64,000 nucleotides of DNA from Bizionia sp. M204 (GTDB lineage Bacteria > Bacteroidota > Bacteroidia > Flavobacteriales > Flavobacteriaceae), in NCBI RefSeq assembly GCF_023205095.1, contig NZ_CP046242.1:1415001-1479000 (forward strand). The letters are read 5' to 3'. Numbering within the stretch: position 1 is the first letter of the stretch; each line of letters starts with the position of its first letter. Positions 33,576-43,625 of this stretch are shown here, piece after piece. The notes under the pieces are model-generated. The model was not told the origin of the DNA. It saw only the letters and a program-made list of their open reading frames with translations, and did no database searches. Position numbers and translations under genes: made by a program.

Positions 33576-35219
33576 TTATGATTCTATATTCTCTTCAATT
33601 AATTCTTCTTCAGGTTTTGAAAATTCACCAACCTTTACTTTTTCATATATTTTAGGCATAATTGATTTTGCACGTTCTGCGATAAATGTTTCAAAATCAT
33701 TATTCTTCACTGCTTTAATAGCTTCAACTGAAATAAAGTGACTTTCTAAATCTGATTTTATATTCGGATTCTTGGAAATATAATCAGCAATATATTCAGA
33801 TGGTAATTTATTAGAAATTTCACGATTTAATCTTCCAGATATTAGTGCAAAATTAAGTAGTGAATTGATTCCTTTAGCTGTTGTACCGAATTTATCTTTT
33901 AAAGAATACGGGAAGAAATGGTGATTCTCTTTACCATTAGATTTTGCAATATTAGATTTATCTAACATCACGGGAATACTGTTATCAAAATCTTTAGGGT
34001 TTTTTAGAGCCATCAAACAAACCACTCCGTTTTTGATGACAGATTTAGTTTGCATATTAACTTTAGCAAGTTCTTTTAAGGTTAATGAAACACCAAAAAC
34101 ATTTTCTTGCAGTTGCTCTTTGATTAATTTAGTTATCCAGTCTGCGTCGTCTTTCATTTTAGTTAAACTAGAGCTAGAAAAACGTGCAGAAAAGGTAGCT
34201 GTCCAAAACCAATTCTCTATAAACTTAAAGTGGCTGGCTGCAATACTTTTCTTTTTAGATTTATAAAAATAATACTGTAAAATTGGAAGAAAAGCATTGT
34301 AAGGTAAATAACTAATAAAACGAACTCCAAATATTTTTACAAAATCTAAAGTTAATCGAATACTCTCAGCTGTTTTATCCCAATATTCATCACATATTGC
34401 GGCTGTTAGGTTTAATTGATTTTTGTTTTTACAATCTCCAAAAGCATTTAATGATAAGGATTGAATAAATACTTCATTTTCTACACCTCCAAAAGCTTTG
34501 ACATTTGTTTCATTATTAAATATTTTAATCTTATCTCTTAAATCGAAATCTGGAGACCAAGCACTAGCGTGAACTAAATCGAATAATGACAATCTTTTAC
34601 CTCCTTGATTTATTCTTTCAAAAATGGTAACAACTTCATCAAGCTCCATTTTTAAAGTCTTAATTATACTAATAGGATAATCTGAAAATACCTGTTGGCA
34701 ATTACTCCAATTTTCATGAAGTTTTGTGTTGTTATCATTATCATATAAGACATACTTAGTTAATACTTTGCCATATTCTGATGTGTCAAAAAGCTTCCAA
34801 GCAGGAATATTATGATTTTCATTTTTAAGACGAGGAATATGAAACATCTGCTTTTCCACATTATAACAAATTGAAGAAAAATCTGTTTTCCCTATAGTTT
34901 TCCCTTTTAAAGCAACATAAAGAGAGGTAATACGTTGTTGTCCATCTAAAATAAAACTAAAATAATTTGATTCTGGATTTTCAGGCAAATTCAAATCTTT
35001 AATCTCACGACAAAAGTTTTTATATTCTTTACCAGCTTCCCAAATAAAAAATGAACCAATAGGATATTGACTTTGTATACTATTAAGTAATTTCACTATT
35101 TTACTTCTTTCCCAAACATAGCCACGTTGAAATCTTGGGATTTTCATATTACCATTTTCTAATTGGTTGAAAACTTTTTGAAGATTCCAGTTATTGATAA
35201 TTTCAATTCTTTGTTCCAT
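33576..35219 (-). CDS. DUF262 (GmrSD/ParB-like) protein inserted in the R-M operon
   Basis: 547 aa. The N-terminal DUF262 domain shows the family motifs MKIPRFQRGYVWERSK, YPIGSFFIWE and ILDGQQRITSLYVAL, the ParB-like nucleotide-hydrolysing site of type IV GmrSD enzymes. A C-terminal HNH-like DUF1524-type remnant may be GKENHHFFPYS near residue 430, followed by INSLLNFALIS. Such proteins cleave or sense modified DNA, and are often found within type I loci. The stop of hsdR and this ATG share a base (35219), so it is coupled to hsdR. Whether it works with the type I complex or alone cannot be seen. Confidence 0.85.
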   Translation of the reverse strand: MEQRIEIINNWNLQKVFNQLENGNMKIPRFQRGYVWERSKIVKLLNSIQSQYPIGSFFIWEAGKEYKNFCREIKDLNLPENPESNYFSFILDGQQRITSLYVALKGKTIGKTDFSSICYNVEKQMFHIPRLKNENHNIPAWKLFDTSEYGKVLTKYVLYDNDNNTKLHENWSNCQQVFSDYPISIIKTLKMELDEVVTIFERINQGGKRLSLFDLVHASAWSPDFDLRDKIKIFNNETNVKAFGGVENEVFIQSLSLNAFGDCKNKNQLNLTAAICDEYWDKTAESIRLTLDFVKIFGVRFISYLPYNAFLPILQYYFYKSKKKSIAASHFKFIENWFWTATFSARFSSSSLTKMKDDADWITKLIKEQLQENVFGVSLTLKELAKVNMQTKSVIKNGVVCLMALKNPKDFDNSIPVMLDKSNIAKSNGKENHHFFPYSLKDKFGTTAKGINSLLNFALISGRLNREISNKLPSEYIADYISKNPNIKSDLESHFISVEAIKAVKNNDFETFIAERAKSIMPKIYEKVKVGEFSKPEEELIEENIES

Positions 35220-37588
35220 TAGGCAATATTATATATTTCGTTTTCTAATTCTTTAACTGCTTCTTCAAAATCTTTACGTTTACCAAAAGCTCTCACCAAT
35301 TCTACAGGCGAGCCCATTTCATTTAAAGGTTTCACTTTAAGTACAGAACCTTGTTCTATACTCACAATACCTTCCTTTTCATATTTATCTAATAAGCTAT
35401 TTAAAACCTTTTGTGCGGTTTCGCTGTACTTCGTAAAATAGTTACGTTTGCGTACGTTGTTGGCTCGTTCTTGTCGCGTTAAAGCAGGTTGATCGAAGGC
35501 AATGTGGCAGATTAAATCGAAATCGTCTAAATCTTTTCCTACCTCTTCACGCAAGGCTTCAAGAAGAACTCCATGTTCTGCAAGCTCTTTTATTAATTCC
35601 TCTTTCTTTTCAGACTCATTCCATCGTTGAATAAAATCGTCTAAGGAGGCAAACTCTTTCGTAATATTTTTTCTTGAATAATCTTTTAAGGACTCTGTAA
35701 TTAGCTTTCCGTCTTTTCCGTAATACTGAACACGTTCATTAACCACCGATACAGGTATTTGGTTGACGTAGAATTTTTTCACTTCATGTTCCCCTCCATC
35801 GATATTAATATCAGGTGGCGTTGGTGGAAATAGATCTGGATTATTGGGTTCTCCACTATCTGGTAGTGTTGGTTCAATAGTATCTGGTGGTACCACTGAA
35901 CCACCTGGTTCTGGTTCATAAATTTGAACAGGGTCACCATCAAAATCAGGTCTTGCGAATATGTTGGTGGCTTTTCTAAAATCCATAATCGTAAAATAGA
36001 CTTTACCTTCCGCTTCACGTATTCGTGTACCTCTACCTATTATTTGTTTGAATTCAGTCACAGACTGTATATTAGATTCCAAAACAATCACTTTAACCAT
36101 TTTGGTATCAATACCAGTGGTTAACATTTTAGAAGTAGTAGCTATAACAGGAAAGCGTTCTTCTACATCTGTAAAATTATCTAATTCTTGCTTTCCTACT
36201 TCATCATCACCAGTAATTTTCACGCAGTAATTCCAGTGTTTTGCAACTAAATCGGCATTCTCATTTATTAATGCTTGTCGCATTCTATTTGCATGGTCTA
36301 TATCTACACAAAACACAATTGTTTTTGCGAAACGGTCTGTTGCTTTTAGATACTCTGTAATTTTTTTCGCAATTAATTCTGTGCGTTCGTCTATAGCTAA
36401 CGTTCTATCGTAATCTTTTAAATTATAAATACGGTCTTTTACTTCATTTCCATACTTATCAATTAAGCCAGCTGTTGGTCTCCAGCCTTCATCTACATTT
36501 GTTGTAATTCGCACCACTTTATAAGGCGCTAAAAAGCCATCATCAATTCCCTGTTTTAAGGAATAAGTATATACTGGCTCACCAAAATACTCCATATTAG
36601 AAACGTCTTTAGTTTCTTTAGGCGTTGCTGTAAGTCCTATATGTGTTGCAGAACTAAAATAAGTCAATACGTCTCTCCAAGCAGAAGCTTCAGACGCACT
36701 ACCTCTATGACATTCGTCAATAACTATTAAATCGAAAAAATCTGGACTAAATTCTTTGTAAGCATTTTTATCTTCATCATTAGAAGTCAAACCTTGATAT
36801 AAAGCGAAGTATATTTGATAGGATTTATCAATCTTTCGGTTTTTAATAATGTGCATGATATCATTCCCGAAAGGCGAGAAATCACCATTTTTTGTTTGCG
36901 TTAATAAGGCATTTCTATCTGCTAAAAATAAAATTCGCTTTTTAACTCCTGTTTTCCAAAGGCGCCAAATAATATTAAAAGCTGTGTAGGTTTTGCCTGT
37001 TCCGGTTGCCATTACCAAGATGATGCGTTGTTGCTCCTTTGCAATAGCTTCTAAAGTTCTATTAACGGCATTTTGCTGATAGTATCTAGGCTTCATACCG
37101 CTTTCATCAGCATAATAGTTTTTCCCTACTATTTCTTGAGCTTTTGGGGTTTCAATTTTTTTATGTTCTAAATATTTCTTCCACAAGGTTTCAGGTGAAG
37201 GAAAACTGTTTAATGTTAACTCTTCTTCTAAAGTTCCGTCTGTTCTTGTTTTATCATGAAATACAAAAGAATCACCATTGGAAGTGAATATAAATGGAAC
37301 TTGCAGAATTTCAGAATATTCCAGAGCTTGTTGCATACCATGTCCAACAGGCTTTTTATTATCTTTTGCCTCAATAATAGCTATTGGAATATTAGATTTG
37401 TAATAGAGGATATAATCCGCACGTTTACTTTTTCCACGTGTGTATAAGTTCCCTTGAACAATGATTCGACCATCCGTAAATGAGACTTCTTCTCTAACTT
37501 GGGTTCTCATATTCCAGCCTGCTTTTTGAAGGGCTGGATTTATAAACTTACTGCAAATATCTCTTTCTGACAGGTCTTTTTTGTTCAT
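35219..37588 (-). CDS. hsdR: Type I restriction endonuclease subunit R
   Basis: 789 aa. DNA translocase and nuclease of the type I complex. The N-terminal nuclease has the PD-(D/E)xK site: ADYILYYKSNIPIAIIEAKDNK. The helicase part has MATGTGKTYTAF at about 193 (Walker A), DECHRGS at about 288 (DEAD-type motif II), LTATP and IGRGTRIRE (motif VI). Then comes a Pro-rich linker (about 525-560, PEPGG..PTPPDIN) and an EcoEI-R-like C-terminal helical domain. It is the first gene of the island transcript; upstream, on the minus strand, TATCTTTA (+ coordinates 37659-37666) with ATG in place of TTG 19 bp further is a weak promoter candidate. Confidence 0.94.
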   Translation of the reverse strand: MNKKDLSERDICSKFINPALQKAGWNMRTQVREEVSFTDGRIIVQGNLYTRGKSKRADYILYYKSNIPIAIIEAKDNKKPVGHGMQQALEYSEILQVPFIFTSNGDSFVFHDKTRTDGTLEEELTLNSFPSPETLWKKYLEHKKIETPKAQEIVGKNYYADESGMKPRYYQQNAVNRTLEAIAKEQQRIILVMATGTGKTYTAFNIIWRLWKTGVKKRILFLADRNALLTQTKNGDFSPFGNDIMHIIKNRKIDKSYQIYFALYQGLTSNDEDKNAYKEFSPDFFDLIVIDECHRGSASEASAWRDVLTYFSSATHIGLTATPKETKDVSNMEYFGEPVYTYSLKQGIDDGFLAPYKVVRITTNVDEGWRPTAGLIDKYGNEVKDRIYNLKDYDRTLAIDERTELIAKKITEYLKATDRFAKTIVFCVDIDHANRMRQALINENADLVAKHWNYCVKITGDDEVGKQELDNFTDVEERFPVIATTSKMLTTGIDTKMVKVIVLESNIQSVTEFKQIIGRGTRIREAEGKVYFTIMDFRKATNIFARPDFDGDPVQIYEPEPGGSVVPPDTIEPTLPDSGEPNNPDLFPPTPPDINIDGGEHEVKKFYVNQIPVSVVNERVQYYGKDGKLITESLKDYSRKNITKEFASLDDFIQRWNESEKKEELIKELAEHGVLLEALREEVGKDLDDFDLICHIAFDQPALTRQERANNVRKRNYFTKYSETAQKVLNSLLDKYEKEGIVSIEQGSVLKVKPLNEMGSPVELVRAFGKRKDFEEAVKELENEIYNIA

Positions 37589-37732
37589 AGATTCAACATG
37601 AAGTTTTAGTAAAAATAAATTTAATTAATTTTTTTACTATCATTTTACAAGAAGAGTTTAAAGATAGAAAAAGTAAATATATAAGCATTATATATTACTG
37701 AAATTTAAAAGTGTTATGTTTATCCTTTTATA

Positions 37733-38113
37733 TCAATCACAGTCACATTTATACTTATAAATATATTTATGAAACCGTTCGCCATAACTGGTTCCTATAG
37801 CGTATAAACCATTATAAAAAGCATTCCAATTGGATAGCGGTATTCCACAGAATATATATTCTTTACCATATAAACTATATTCATTTGTCTTTATATTGGC
37901 TATTACAGCCAAATTACCATCCACCTCATAACATGCAACACTTTTTAACCATGAGGAATTTATTAACTGCATAGCGTTCACACTTCCTTTCTTTTTTCCT
38001 TCCTTTTTTACAAAAGTTAACAGCTCATTACATCTAACATCCTGAGAATATACATTCAAGGTGCAAAAAATAACCATTATAGAAATTACATAATTCTTAA
38101 AACTTGTATTCAT
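37733..38113 (-). CDS. Secreted KTSC-domain protein
   Basis: 126 aa. A signal peptide (ISIMVIFCTLNVYSQ) is followed by a domain that fits KTSC: LINSSWLKSVACYEVDGNLA, EYSLYGKEYIFCGIP and AIGTSYGERFHKYI. KTSC is a small RNase-fold-like domain of uncertain function, often seen in bacterial and phage accessory proteins. The C-terminus is Lys/Cys-rich (YKCDCD). A lipoprotein gene lies 23 bp upstream on the same strand, so they may be co-transcribed. Not part of the restriction locus, since it lies upstream of the hsdR start. Confidence 0.7.
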   Translation of the reverse strand: MNTSFKNYVISIMVIFCTLNVYSQDVRCNELLTFVKKEGKKKGSVNAMQLINSSWLKSVACYEVDGNLAVIANIKTNEYSLYGKEYIFCGIPLSNWNAFYNGLYAIGTSYGERFHKYIYKYKCDCD

Positions 38114-38136
38114 AATACCAAATTTATATTCTTAAA

Positions 38137-38814
38137 CTATTTTCTCATGTCTTCAACGAAACGAGCTGTAGCGTCTCTCATAAAGTCCTCTAATATATCC
38201 TTTTCTACAACTACATATCCTTCTCGTTCTTTCTCAATACGCTTCATTCGTTTTTTAAATGACTCATTTATCTCACACCCTAACCCTTCTGCACATGGTG
38301 CGTAATGGAATTTGTATGTTCCTGCAAATTCATTATTATCTATTAAAACAACCTTAAATTCCACAATAGCACCATATTGCTTGTATGGGTCTTTAAGGAG
38401 ACCATTCCTTCCTTTATCCGTAAAATACTTATTCGTTTCATAAATAACCTCACTATCAAGTTTAATGAGTTCAATTATTAAATCCGTATCTGTTTTAGCC
38501 TTCAACTTTGCATAATCCACGGTGTTTTCATTATTAGAAATAACCTGATTAAATAAATTACGGTCTCTTACTATAAAACCTTGACTTAAAAACTCCTTCT
38601 CAATCGCACTGTATAGGCTACTGACATCATTTTCTTCTGTGGCTTGTCCGGTATTTGGTGTTCTTAAAACAATTTTGGGAGACGGATTGTTATTCAAAAA
38701 TTCGGACAATCTTTCTGTTGTCGTAATTTCATCTCCTGCTGGATTGAACTTGATGTATTTAGGTGAACAACTTAAAACTAATAATAGTAGAGGTAATAAG
38801 GTATATTTTTTCAT
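38137..38814 (-). CDS. Lipoprotein of unknown function
   Basis: 225 aa from the ATG at 38814, which starts MKKYTLLPLLLLVLSCSP, a signal peptide II with the LVLSC lipobox; the longer frame upstream (38862) would place 16 unlikely residues before it. The mature part begins with ERLSEFLNNNPSPKIVLRTPN, then SQGFIVRDRNLFNQVI and TDLIIELIKLDSE. This resembles lipoproteins whose mature domain contains a FlgT/CsgG-like ring-forming fold, in which a helix is followed by FxVRDR. That reading is tentative. It ends in a basic, helix-rich segment (IEKEREGYVVVEKDILEDFM). Followed by the KTSC gene, same strand. Confidence 0.75.
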   Translation of the reverse strand: MKKYTLLPLLLLVLSCSPKYIKFNPAGDEITTTERLSEFLNNNPSPKIVLRTPNTGQATEENDVSSLYSAIEKEFLSQGFIVRDRNLFNQVISNNENTVDYAKLKAKTDTDLIIELIKLDSEVIYETNKYFTDKGRNGLLKDPYKQYGAIVEFKVVLIDNNEFAGTYKFHYAPCAEGLGCEINESFKKRMKRIEKEREGYVVVEKDILEDFMRDATARFVEDMRK

Positions 38815-38862
38815 GTTATTTATAAATTGATTAGTATCATCAAACCTATAACAATCAACCAA

Positions 38863-39238
38863 ATTTACCTTACGGGAACCCGTATTATAATATTAATTAT
38901 AAGTTATCCTTCTAAATTTCAAAACCAAAACCACCTTCATTCCATCCATCACTTTGCAATCACTTTCAAAAGTAAGTCCTGATAATTTCCTGACCTTTAT
39001 AGGTTTATACATCTCGGAAATAAGAATTAAAAGATTTACAATAAGTAAGCACCTAAATTCTTACACCCCACTCGCTTTCTTTTACAAGTTCCCAGGTAAC
39101 ACCAAGCATTTTATTTCTGCAAACTCATATAAATACCTATATATTTGCATTCTTATAATTAGGATTTCTAGGAAACCCTAAAAAAAACAAATTAACCAAC
39201 TGACAATAGGTTAGAGATATAATGGATTTACGCTAACT
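38863..39238. other. Gene-less stretch with one possible promoter box
   Basis: 376 bp between divergent genes. TATATTTG at 39140-39147 (plus) matches the Bacteroidota -7 box but no TTG is seen 19 bp upstream; it could serve the barrel protein gene at 39239. A 75-codon frame (38954-39181) has no domain and is taken as chance. Confidence 0.5.
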
Positions 39239-41116
39239 ATGTATAATCACGTTTTAAAAATTACTTTATTCCTAGTTTTGGCTGTTTCTCATATTGGCTT
39301 TTCGCAAATAGAGGAAAAAGACAAAAATGCAACCGATAGTGTTTATGAGAAGATTGAAAACTTTTCAGAAAAATCGAAATCAACAAAATTCCTACACAAT
39401 CTTATTTTTAAAAATAAAACCAATCAAAACCGAAAAACCACGGTTCCTAAAAGATCCAATTTTCGTGATGTAGAAAATAAAATCGTTAGACATATTTATG
39501 TTGACAGTCACGATCCCTTCGGGTTTTCCTTTACCGACTCCACAGAAACCGCAAATAGTTGGCTGGAAAAAGCAGGGAATACAGTTCATTTAAAATCCAA
39601 AGATTTTGCCATTAGAAATTACTTGATGTTTGAAAAAAATCAACCTTTAGACAGTTTATTACTAATAGAATCAGAACGTTTATTGAGGTCTCAAGATTTT
39701 ATTAGAGAAGTTGCCTTTAAGGTGGAGCATGTGGCAGGTAGTAGGGATTCTGTGGATGTGTATATAACAACTTTAGATTCTTGGAGTTTAATCCCTAGTG
39801 GCTCCATTTCCAGTTCCAAACTGAAAGTAAAATTACGAGAGGAAAATTTTCTAGGTTTTGGACATCAATTCAAAATGCGCTATGACACTAGATTTAGCGA
39901 CAATAAATCGGCTTATGATGTGCGCTACGCGGTTTCAAACTTTAAAAACACCTATATCAATTCGGCTGCAGGTTATACCACAACTTTGGAGGGTGCTAAA
40001 AGTAAATATTTAAACATAGAACGTCCATTTTTCTCGGCCTATACCAAGTGGGCAGCAGGTGTTTATATAGACGAACAATTTGCACGAAAATGGTTACCAG
40101 ATGCGAACATGGATTTAGGTGTTCAAGATTTAAAATACCAATCTCAAGATCTGTGGGCAGGCTATTCTTTCGATTTATTTAAGGGAAATACCGAACGCGA
40201 ACGAACAACAAATATAATTACGTCATTCCGGTTTTTAAATCTCAATTACAGAGAACCCCCTTCCTTGGCCTATGATAGTATTCAATACTTTTCAAGTGAA
40301 ACATTTTATTTAGGAAGCATTGGTATTTCCTCCAGACAGTTTGTGGACGATCGCTATCTATTCAGAGATGGTATTATAGAAAGTGTTCCTGTAGGTGATT
40401 ATTTGGCTATTATTGCTGGAAATCAACGAAAAAACAGTCAGAACCGCTTGTATCTGGGGGCTAAAGTTGGACATGGCAATTATTACAATTGGGGCTACTT
40501 AAGTCTTAATATGGAATATGGGACTTTTTTTAATACATCTAAAAAAGAACAAACGGCCTACTCCTTTAGCGCCAATTATTTTACGAATTTAATATCCTTG
40601 GGGAGCACATGGAAAATGCGTCAATTTATTAAGTCGCAGGTATTAATTGGCAAAAACCGTTTAAATTCAGTCGGTGACCGCGTTACCATAGATGAATACA
40701 ATGATTTTAGAAATTATTACGACGTAGAAAATGCCAATAACGAAAATATGGGAATACCGGGTTTTGATAGTGACCTGCTAGGAACCTCCAAGTTTTTAAT
40801 AACACTCCAAACGCAATTTTATCCGCCTTGGGAACTTATGGGTTTCCGCGTTAATCCCTATTTAAATATTAAATCGGCTTTATTGGGTACTGAAAACACC
40901 AAGCTTATTTCTAGTAAACTGTATTCATCATTTTCGGCCGGTGTTATCCTGAAAAATGATTATCTCGTGTTTGAATCCATTCAATTATCCATATCCTTCT
41001 ACCCCTCTATACCAACGGAGGGTAATTCTATTTTTACAACAAACGCCATTAGCGTGGACGATTTTAATCTTCCAGGGTTTGAATTGGGCAAACCAGCACC
41101 AATCTGGTATAATTAA
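39239..41116 (+). CDS. Outer-membrane Omp85/BamA-like barrel protein
   Basis: 625 aa. A signal peptide (ITLFLVLAVSHIGFSQ) is followed by a Lys-rich stretch and a POTRA-like segment with KIVRHIYVDSHDPFGFSFTD, LLIESERLLRSQDFIREVAF and VEHVAGSRDSVDVYITTLDSWSLIP, and then about 380 residues of alternating Tyr/aromatic strands (KVKLREENFLGFGHQFKMRY, YQSQDLWAGYSFDLF, YLGAKVGHGNYYNWGYLSL). FxGFG at the first strand is usual for BamA/TamA-type barrels. Only one or two POTRA-like units are present. Probably an assembly or efflux-related outer-membrane protein of unknown substrate. Single gene. Confidence 0.8.
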   Translation: MYNHVLKITLFLVLAVSHIGFSQIEEKDKNATDSVYEKIENFSEKSKSTKFLHNLIFKNKTNQNRKTTVPKRSNFRDVENKIVRHIYVDSHDPFGFSFTDSTETANSWLEKAGNTVHLKSKDFAIRNYLMFEKNQPLDSLLLIESERLLRSQDFIREVAFKVEHVAGSRDSVDVYITTLDSWSLIPSGSISSSKLKVKLREENFLGFGHQFKMRYDTRFSDNKSAYDVRYAVSNFKNTYINSAAGYTTTLEGAKSKYLNIERPFFSAYTKWAAGVYIDEQFARKWLPDANMDLGVQDLKYQSQDLWAGYSFDLFKGNTERERTTNIITSFRFLNLNYREPPSLAYDSIQYFSSETFYLGSIGISSRQFVDDRYLFRDGIIESVPVGDYLAIIAGNQRKNSQNRLYLGAKVGHGNYYNWGYLSLNMEYGTFFNTSKKEQTAYSFSANYFTNLISLGSTWKMRQFIKSQVLIGKNRLNSVGDRVTIDEYNDFRNYYDVENANNENMGIPGFDSDLLGTSKFLITLQTQFYPPWELMGFRVNPYLNIKSALLGTENTKLISSKLYSSFSAGVILKNDYLVFESIQLSISFYPSIPTEGNSIFTTNAISVDDFNLPGFELGKPAPIWYN

Positions 41117-41172
41117 AAATTAAGATGCCTAAAACACGGCTTCTTATTCAGCAATTAAAAGGCTTGTAAATG

Positions 41173-41206
41173 AAAAAAGCGCACAAAATTTGTGCGCTTA
41201 AAAAAC
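41173..41206 (-). terminator. Terminator of the two-component gene pair
   Basis: Stem AAGCGCACAAA/TTTGTGCGCTT, with a run of T following on the minus strand, about 95 bp after the response-regulator stop codon. Confidence 0.8.
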
Positions 41207-41296
41207 TCCCCTGTTTTTATCTCAATAAATAGCAAAGCAAACATAAGGTGCTTTAGCTGTACTTCCTTACTGTTTTCCGTAATGGGTGGTAAATAA

Positions 41297-41962
41297 TTAA
41301 ATAAGCCCTAAATCTTTAACAATAGCCACTAAATGAATGGCGTTTTTGGCTTTAAATTGAATGCGGAGTTTATTAAGTCGTTTTTCAATGGAACTCAAAC
41401 TACTAGGCGACATGCCTTTTGCCTTGTATTGCTGACTGATTTGCTCCTGGGATAAGCCTAAAGACAATTGCTTTAATAATAAAATATCATAATCATCAAT
41501 TTCCAAATCAGACGTCTTACGCAAAGCTTGCGATACCACTTCTGATACATAGCGTTCGTTATGATAAACGGCCTGTATGGCTTCGTTTAACTCAATAAGT
41601 CCGCGTCTGCCCTTGCAAACATAGGCTTTCACTCCATAATCATTTATAAGGCGTTTTACGGTTTGAATCCTGTCTTCAATGGAATAAACAATAATTTTTA
41701 AATCGGGAAAACTAGTATGTAATGCTTTTATTAAGTCTTCTCCGGATGCATATTTTTGATCTCTATGATCTTTTTTAAATGATAAATCTGTTATCAATAA
41801 ATCGTAAGGTTCATTATTTAAACGGGCACTTTGAATCCGTAAATAGGCATCGTCACAATATTGAACGGAGGTGACATCGGTTATTTTTAAGGTATCCAGA
41901 ATGGTTAACATTCCTAAATTAATACTAATTAAATCGTCTGAAACTATAACTTTTTTAAACAT
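41297..41962 (-). CDS. Response regulator, NarL/FixJ type
   Basis: 221 aa from the ATG at 41962, which starts MFKKVIVSDDLIS; a longer frame from 42025 would put leucine-rich residues upstream and overlap the kinase by 62 bp. The receiver domain has the acidic DD pair near the N-terminus and the phospho-accepting Asp in PYDLLITDLSF, followed by the IVYSIEDR (Thr/Ser) region and a Lys in VCKGRRG. The C-terminal helix-turn-helix is LuxR-like (LSLGLSQEQISQQYKAKGMSPSSLSSIEKRLNKL). Its ATG follows the stop of the kinase gene after one base, so they form a pair. Targets are unknown. Confidence 0.9.
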   Translation of the reverse strand: MFKKVIVSDDLISINLGMLTILDTLKITDVTSVQYCDDAYLRIQSARLNNEPYDLLITDLSFKKDHRDQKYASGEDLIKALHTSFPDLKIIVYSIEDRIQTVKRLINDYGVKAYVCKGRRGLIELNEAIQAVYHNERYVSEVVSQALRKTSDLEIDDYDILLLKQLSLGLSQEQISQQYKAKGMSPSSLSSIEKRLNKLRIQFKAKNAIHLVAIVKDLGLI

Positions 41963-41963
41963 C

Positions 41964-43625
41964 TTAAACGGTAATAAAAGCACTAAAGCCTTGGTTAATT
42001 TGAGACTTAAAAGTAATAGAACCATTTATAGTATTTATACGGTTTTCCGCATTTTGCAAACCATTTTGTTTTTCTATGTGACATCCAACACCATTATCCG
42101 AATAGTTAATATGTACTTTTGATCCAGTTTTAGTGAAGTCCAAAACAACCACTTTTGCAGCGCTATGCTTTTTCATATTGGTCATTAATTCTTGAATTAC
42201 CCGATATATAGCTACTTTTTTATTTTCCGAAACGGCTTCCCAATTTATTTTTGAGATGCCCTTTATAATAATGTTCGTATCTGGGTTTTGATAATTGGAT
42301 ATTAAATCCTTTAGGAGGTCTTGATAATTATTTGAAACATCTATTTCGTGATATTCTCTAGAAATATCTCTGGTTTTTTCATAGACAGCTTCTAAATCAT
42401 CTAAAATACCATCACGACTCATGGTAGATTGCTGCAATTTATTCATTAAATGATAGACATCATTAGCGACCTCATCATGTACTTTTTTTGAAATGCGCAG
42501 TTCGGTATTATAAACCTCCAATTGTTTTTGTTTTTTATGCCGATGCCGCGTTATTAAAAACCAAATAAAACCTAATATAATAATGAGAATGGCTGTGTAT
42601 CCGTAAATTAATTTCAAGTTTTTCTCTTTTTCAGCTTGAAGCAAGTTTGCACTGGCTATTTTTTCCTGTTTAAATACATCGTATTTCTTGGAGGCATATT
42701 TTCCGTCGGTAAGCAAATTAGCCCGTTCTATACTATCCCGAATCTGTTTGTAAAATAGTACTTCTGGGTCCGTTTTTAAACCGATGACCAAATCCATACT
42801 TTCTGAAATAATAGTAGCGTTCTTCGTGTTTTCCGCCAAATGGTAGGCTTTTCGTGCATGTTGTTTGGCTTGACTGGTATCGCCAATTTCCATATAATAA
42901 TTTGAAAGATCCATATAACTTCCAATAACCTCATAGGTCTTCCCTAATTGTTGTCGGATTTGACGTGCTTGATTAAAATAAGAAACGGCATCTGGATGCC
43001 GAAGTTTTCCTTTTACCATAGCGTAGTTGTGTAGAATGCGCGCTTTCTCTGCGGAATCTCGAACGTGTACTAATGCTTTTTTGAGGCTTTCAAATTCGGT
43101 AAATGCTTGGTCCCACTGCCCCGATTTTATAAGCGCAAAACCCATATTATTTTTAAGTTTAATTTGCTGGAATTGCACTGTATCCAAGTCAAGCGCGCGT
43201 TGATAATAGCTAATGGCTTTATCATAATCTAATAATTGACGATAAATTTTACCGAGCTGGTTGTAAATTCCAATACGACTTTCAGTGGTCGCCGAATCTA
43301 CTGGCATATTATCCAATAAGCTTAAAGCTTCAATAGCCGTTTCTTCGCTGTCATAATAGAAACCTAACTTATTTTGAATAATTGCTATTAGTCGCAAATT
43401 GTAAATAGCGTGAACAAGATTAGACTTTTTCAAATTTTGCTCTTTCAGCCTATTGTAAAACGCAAAGGCCTGTATTAAATCGGCCTTGTGTAATGGATTT
43501 TCAACCTTTTCTCTAAAATAAGCGGCGCTATCAACCGGTTTTTGTTGGTACGCATAGCTCGGTAAGACATTCAAAACGAGAAAGCCCAGCATAAAAAAGA
43601 AATAAAGTAATGGTCTGAAGGTCAT
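41964..43625 (-). CDS. TPR-containing sensor histidine kinase
   Basis: 553 aa. A signal peptide (MTFRPLLYFFFMLGFLVLNVLPSYA) is followed by about 250 residues of tetratricopeptide-like helices in the periplasm (GIYNQLGKIYRQLLDYDKAI, SYYQRALDLDTVQF, ILHNYAMVKGKL), then one transmembrane helix (LIYGYTAILIIILGFIWFLI) and the cytoplasmic HisKA_3-type dimerisation helix with the phospho-His in KVHDEVANDVYHLM. The ATPase has the N-box ELMTNMKKHS and the G1 box DNGVGC. The layout is common in Bacteroidota and acts with the next gene as its regulator. The signal sensed by the TPR part is unknown. Confidence 0.92.
   Translation of the reverse strand: MTFRPLLYFFFMLGFLVLNVLPSYAYQQKPVDSAAYFREKVENPLHKADLIQAFAFYNRLKEQNLKKSNLVHAIYNLRLIAIIQNKLGFYYDSEETAIEALSLLDNMPVDSATTESRIGIYNQLGKIYRQLLDYDKAISYYQRALDLDTVQFQQIKLKNNMGFALIKSGQWDQAFTEFESLKKALVHVRDSAEKARILHNYAMVKGKLRHPDAVSYFNQARQIRQQLGKTYEVIGSYMDLSNYYMEIGDTSQAKQHARKAYHLAENTKNATIISESMDLVIGLKTDPEVLFYKQIRDSIERANLLTDGKYASKKYDVFKQEKIASANLLQAEKEKNLKLIYGYTAILIIILGFIWFLITRHRHKKQKQLEVYNTELRISKKVHDEVANDVYHLMNKLQQSTMSRDGILDDLEAVYEKTRDISREYHEIDVSNNYQDLLKDLISNYQNPDTNIIIKGISKINWEAVSENKKVAIYRVIQELMTNMKKHSAAKVVVLDFTKTGSKVHINYSDNGVGCHIEKQNGLQNAENRINTINGSITFKSQINQGFSAFITV

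Noticed and set aside
38954-39181. 75-codon plus-strand frame
   Set aside because: Overlaps the likely promoter zone of the barrel protein gene and has no recognisable motif.
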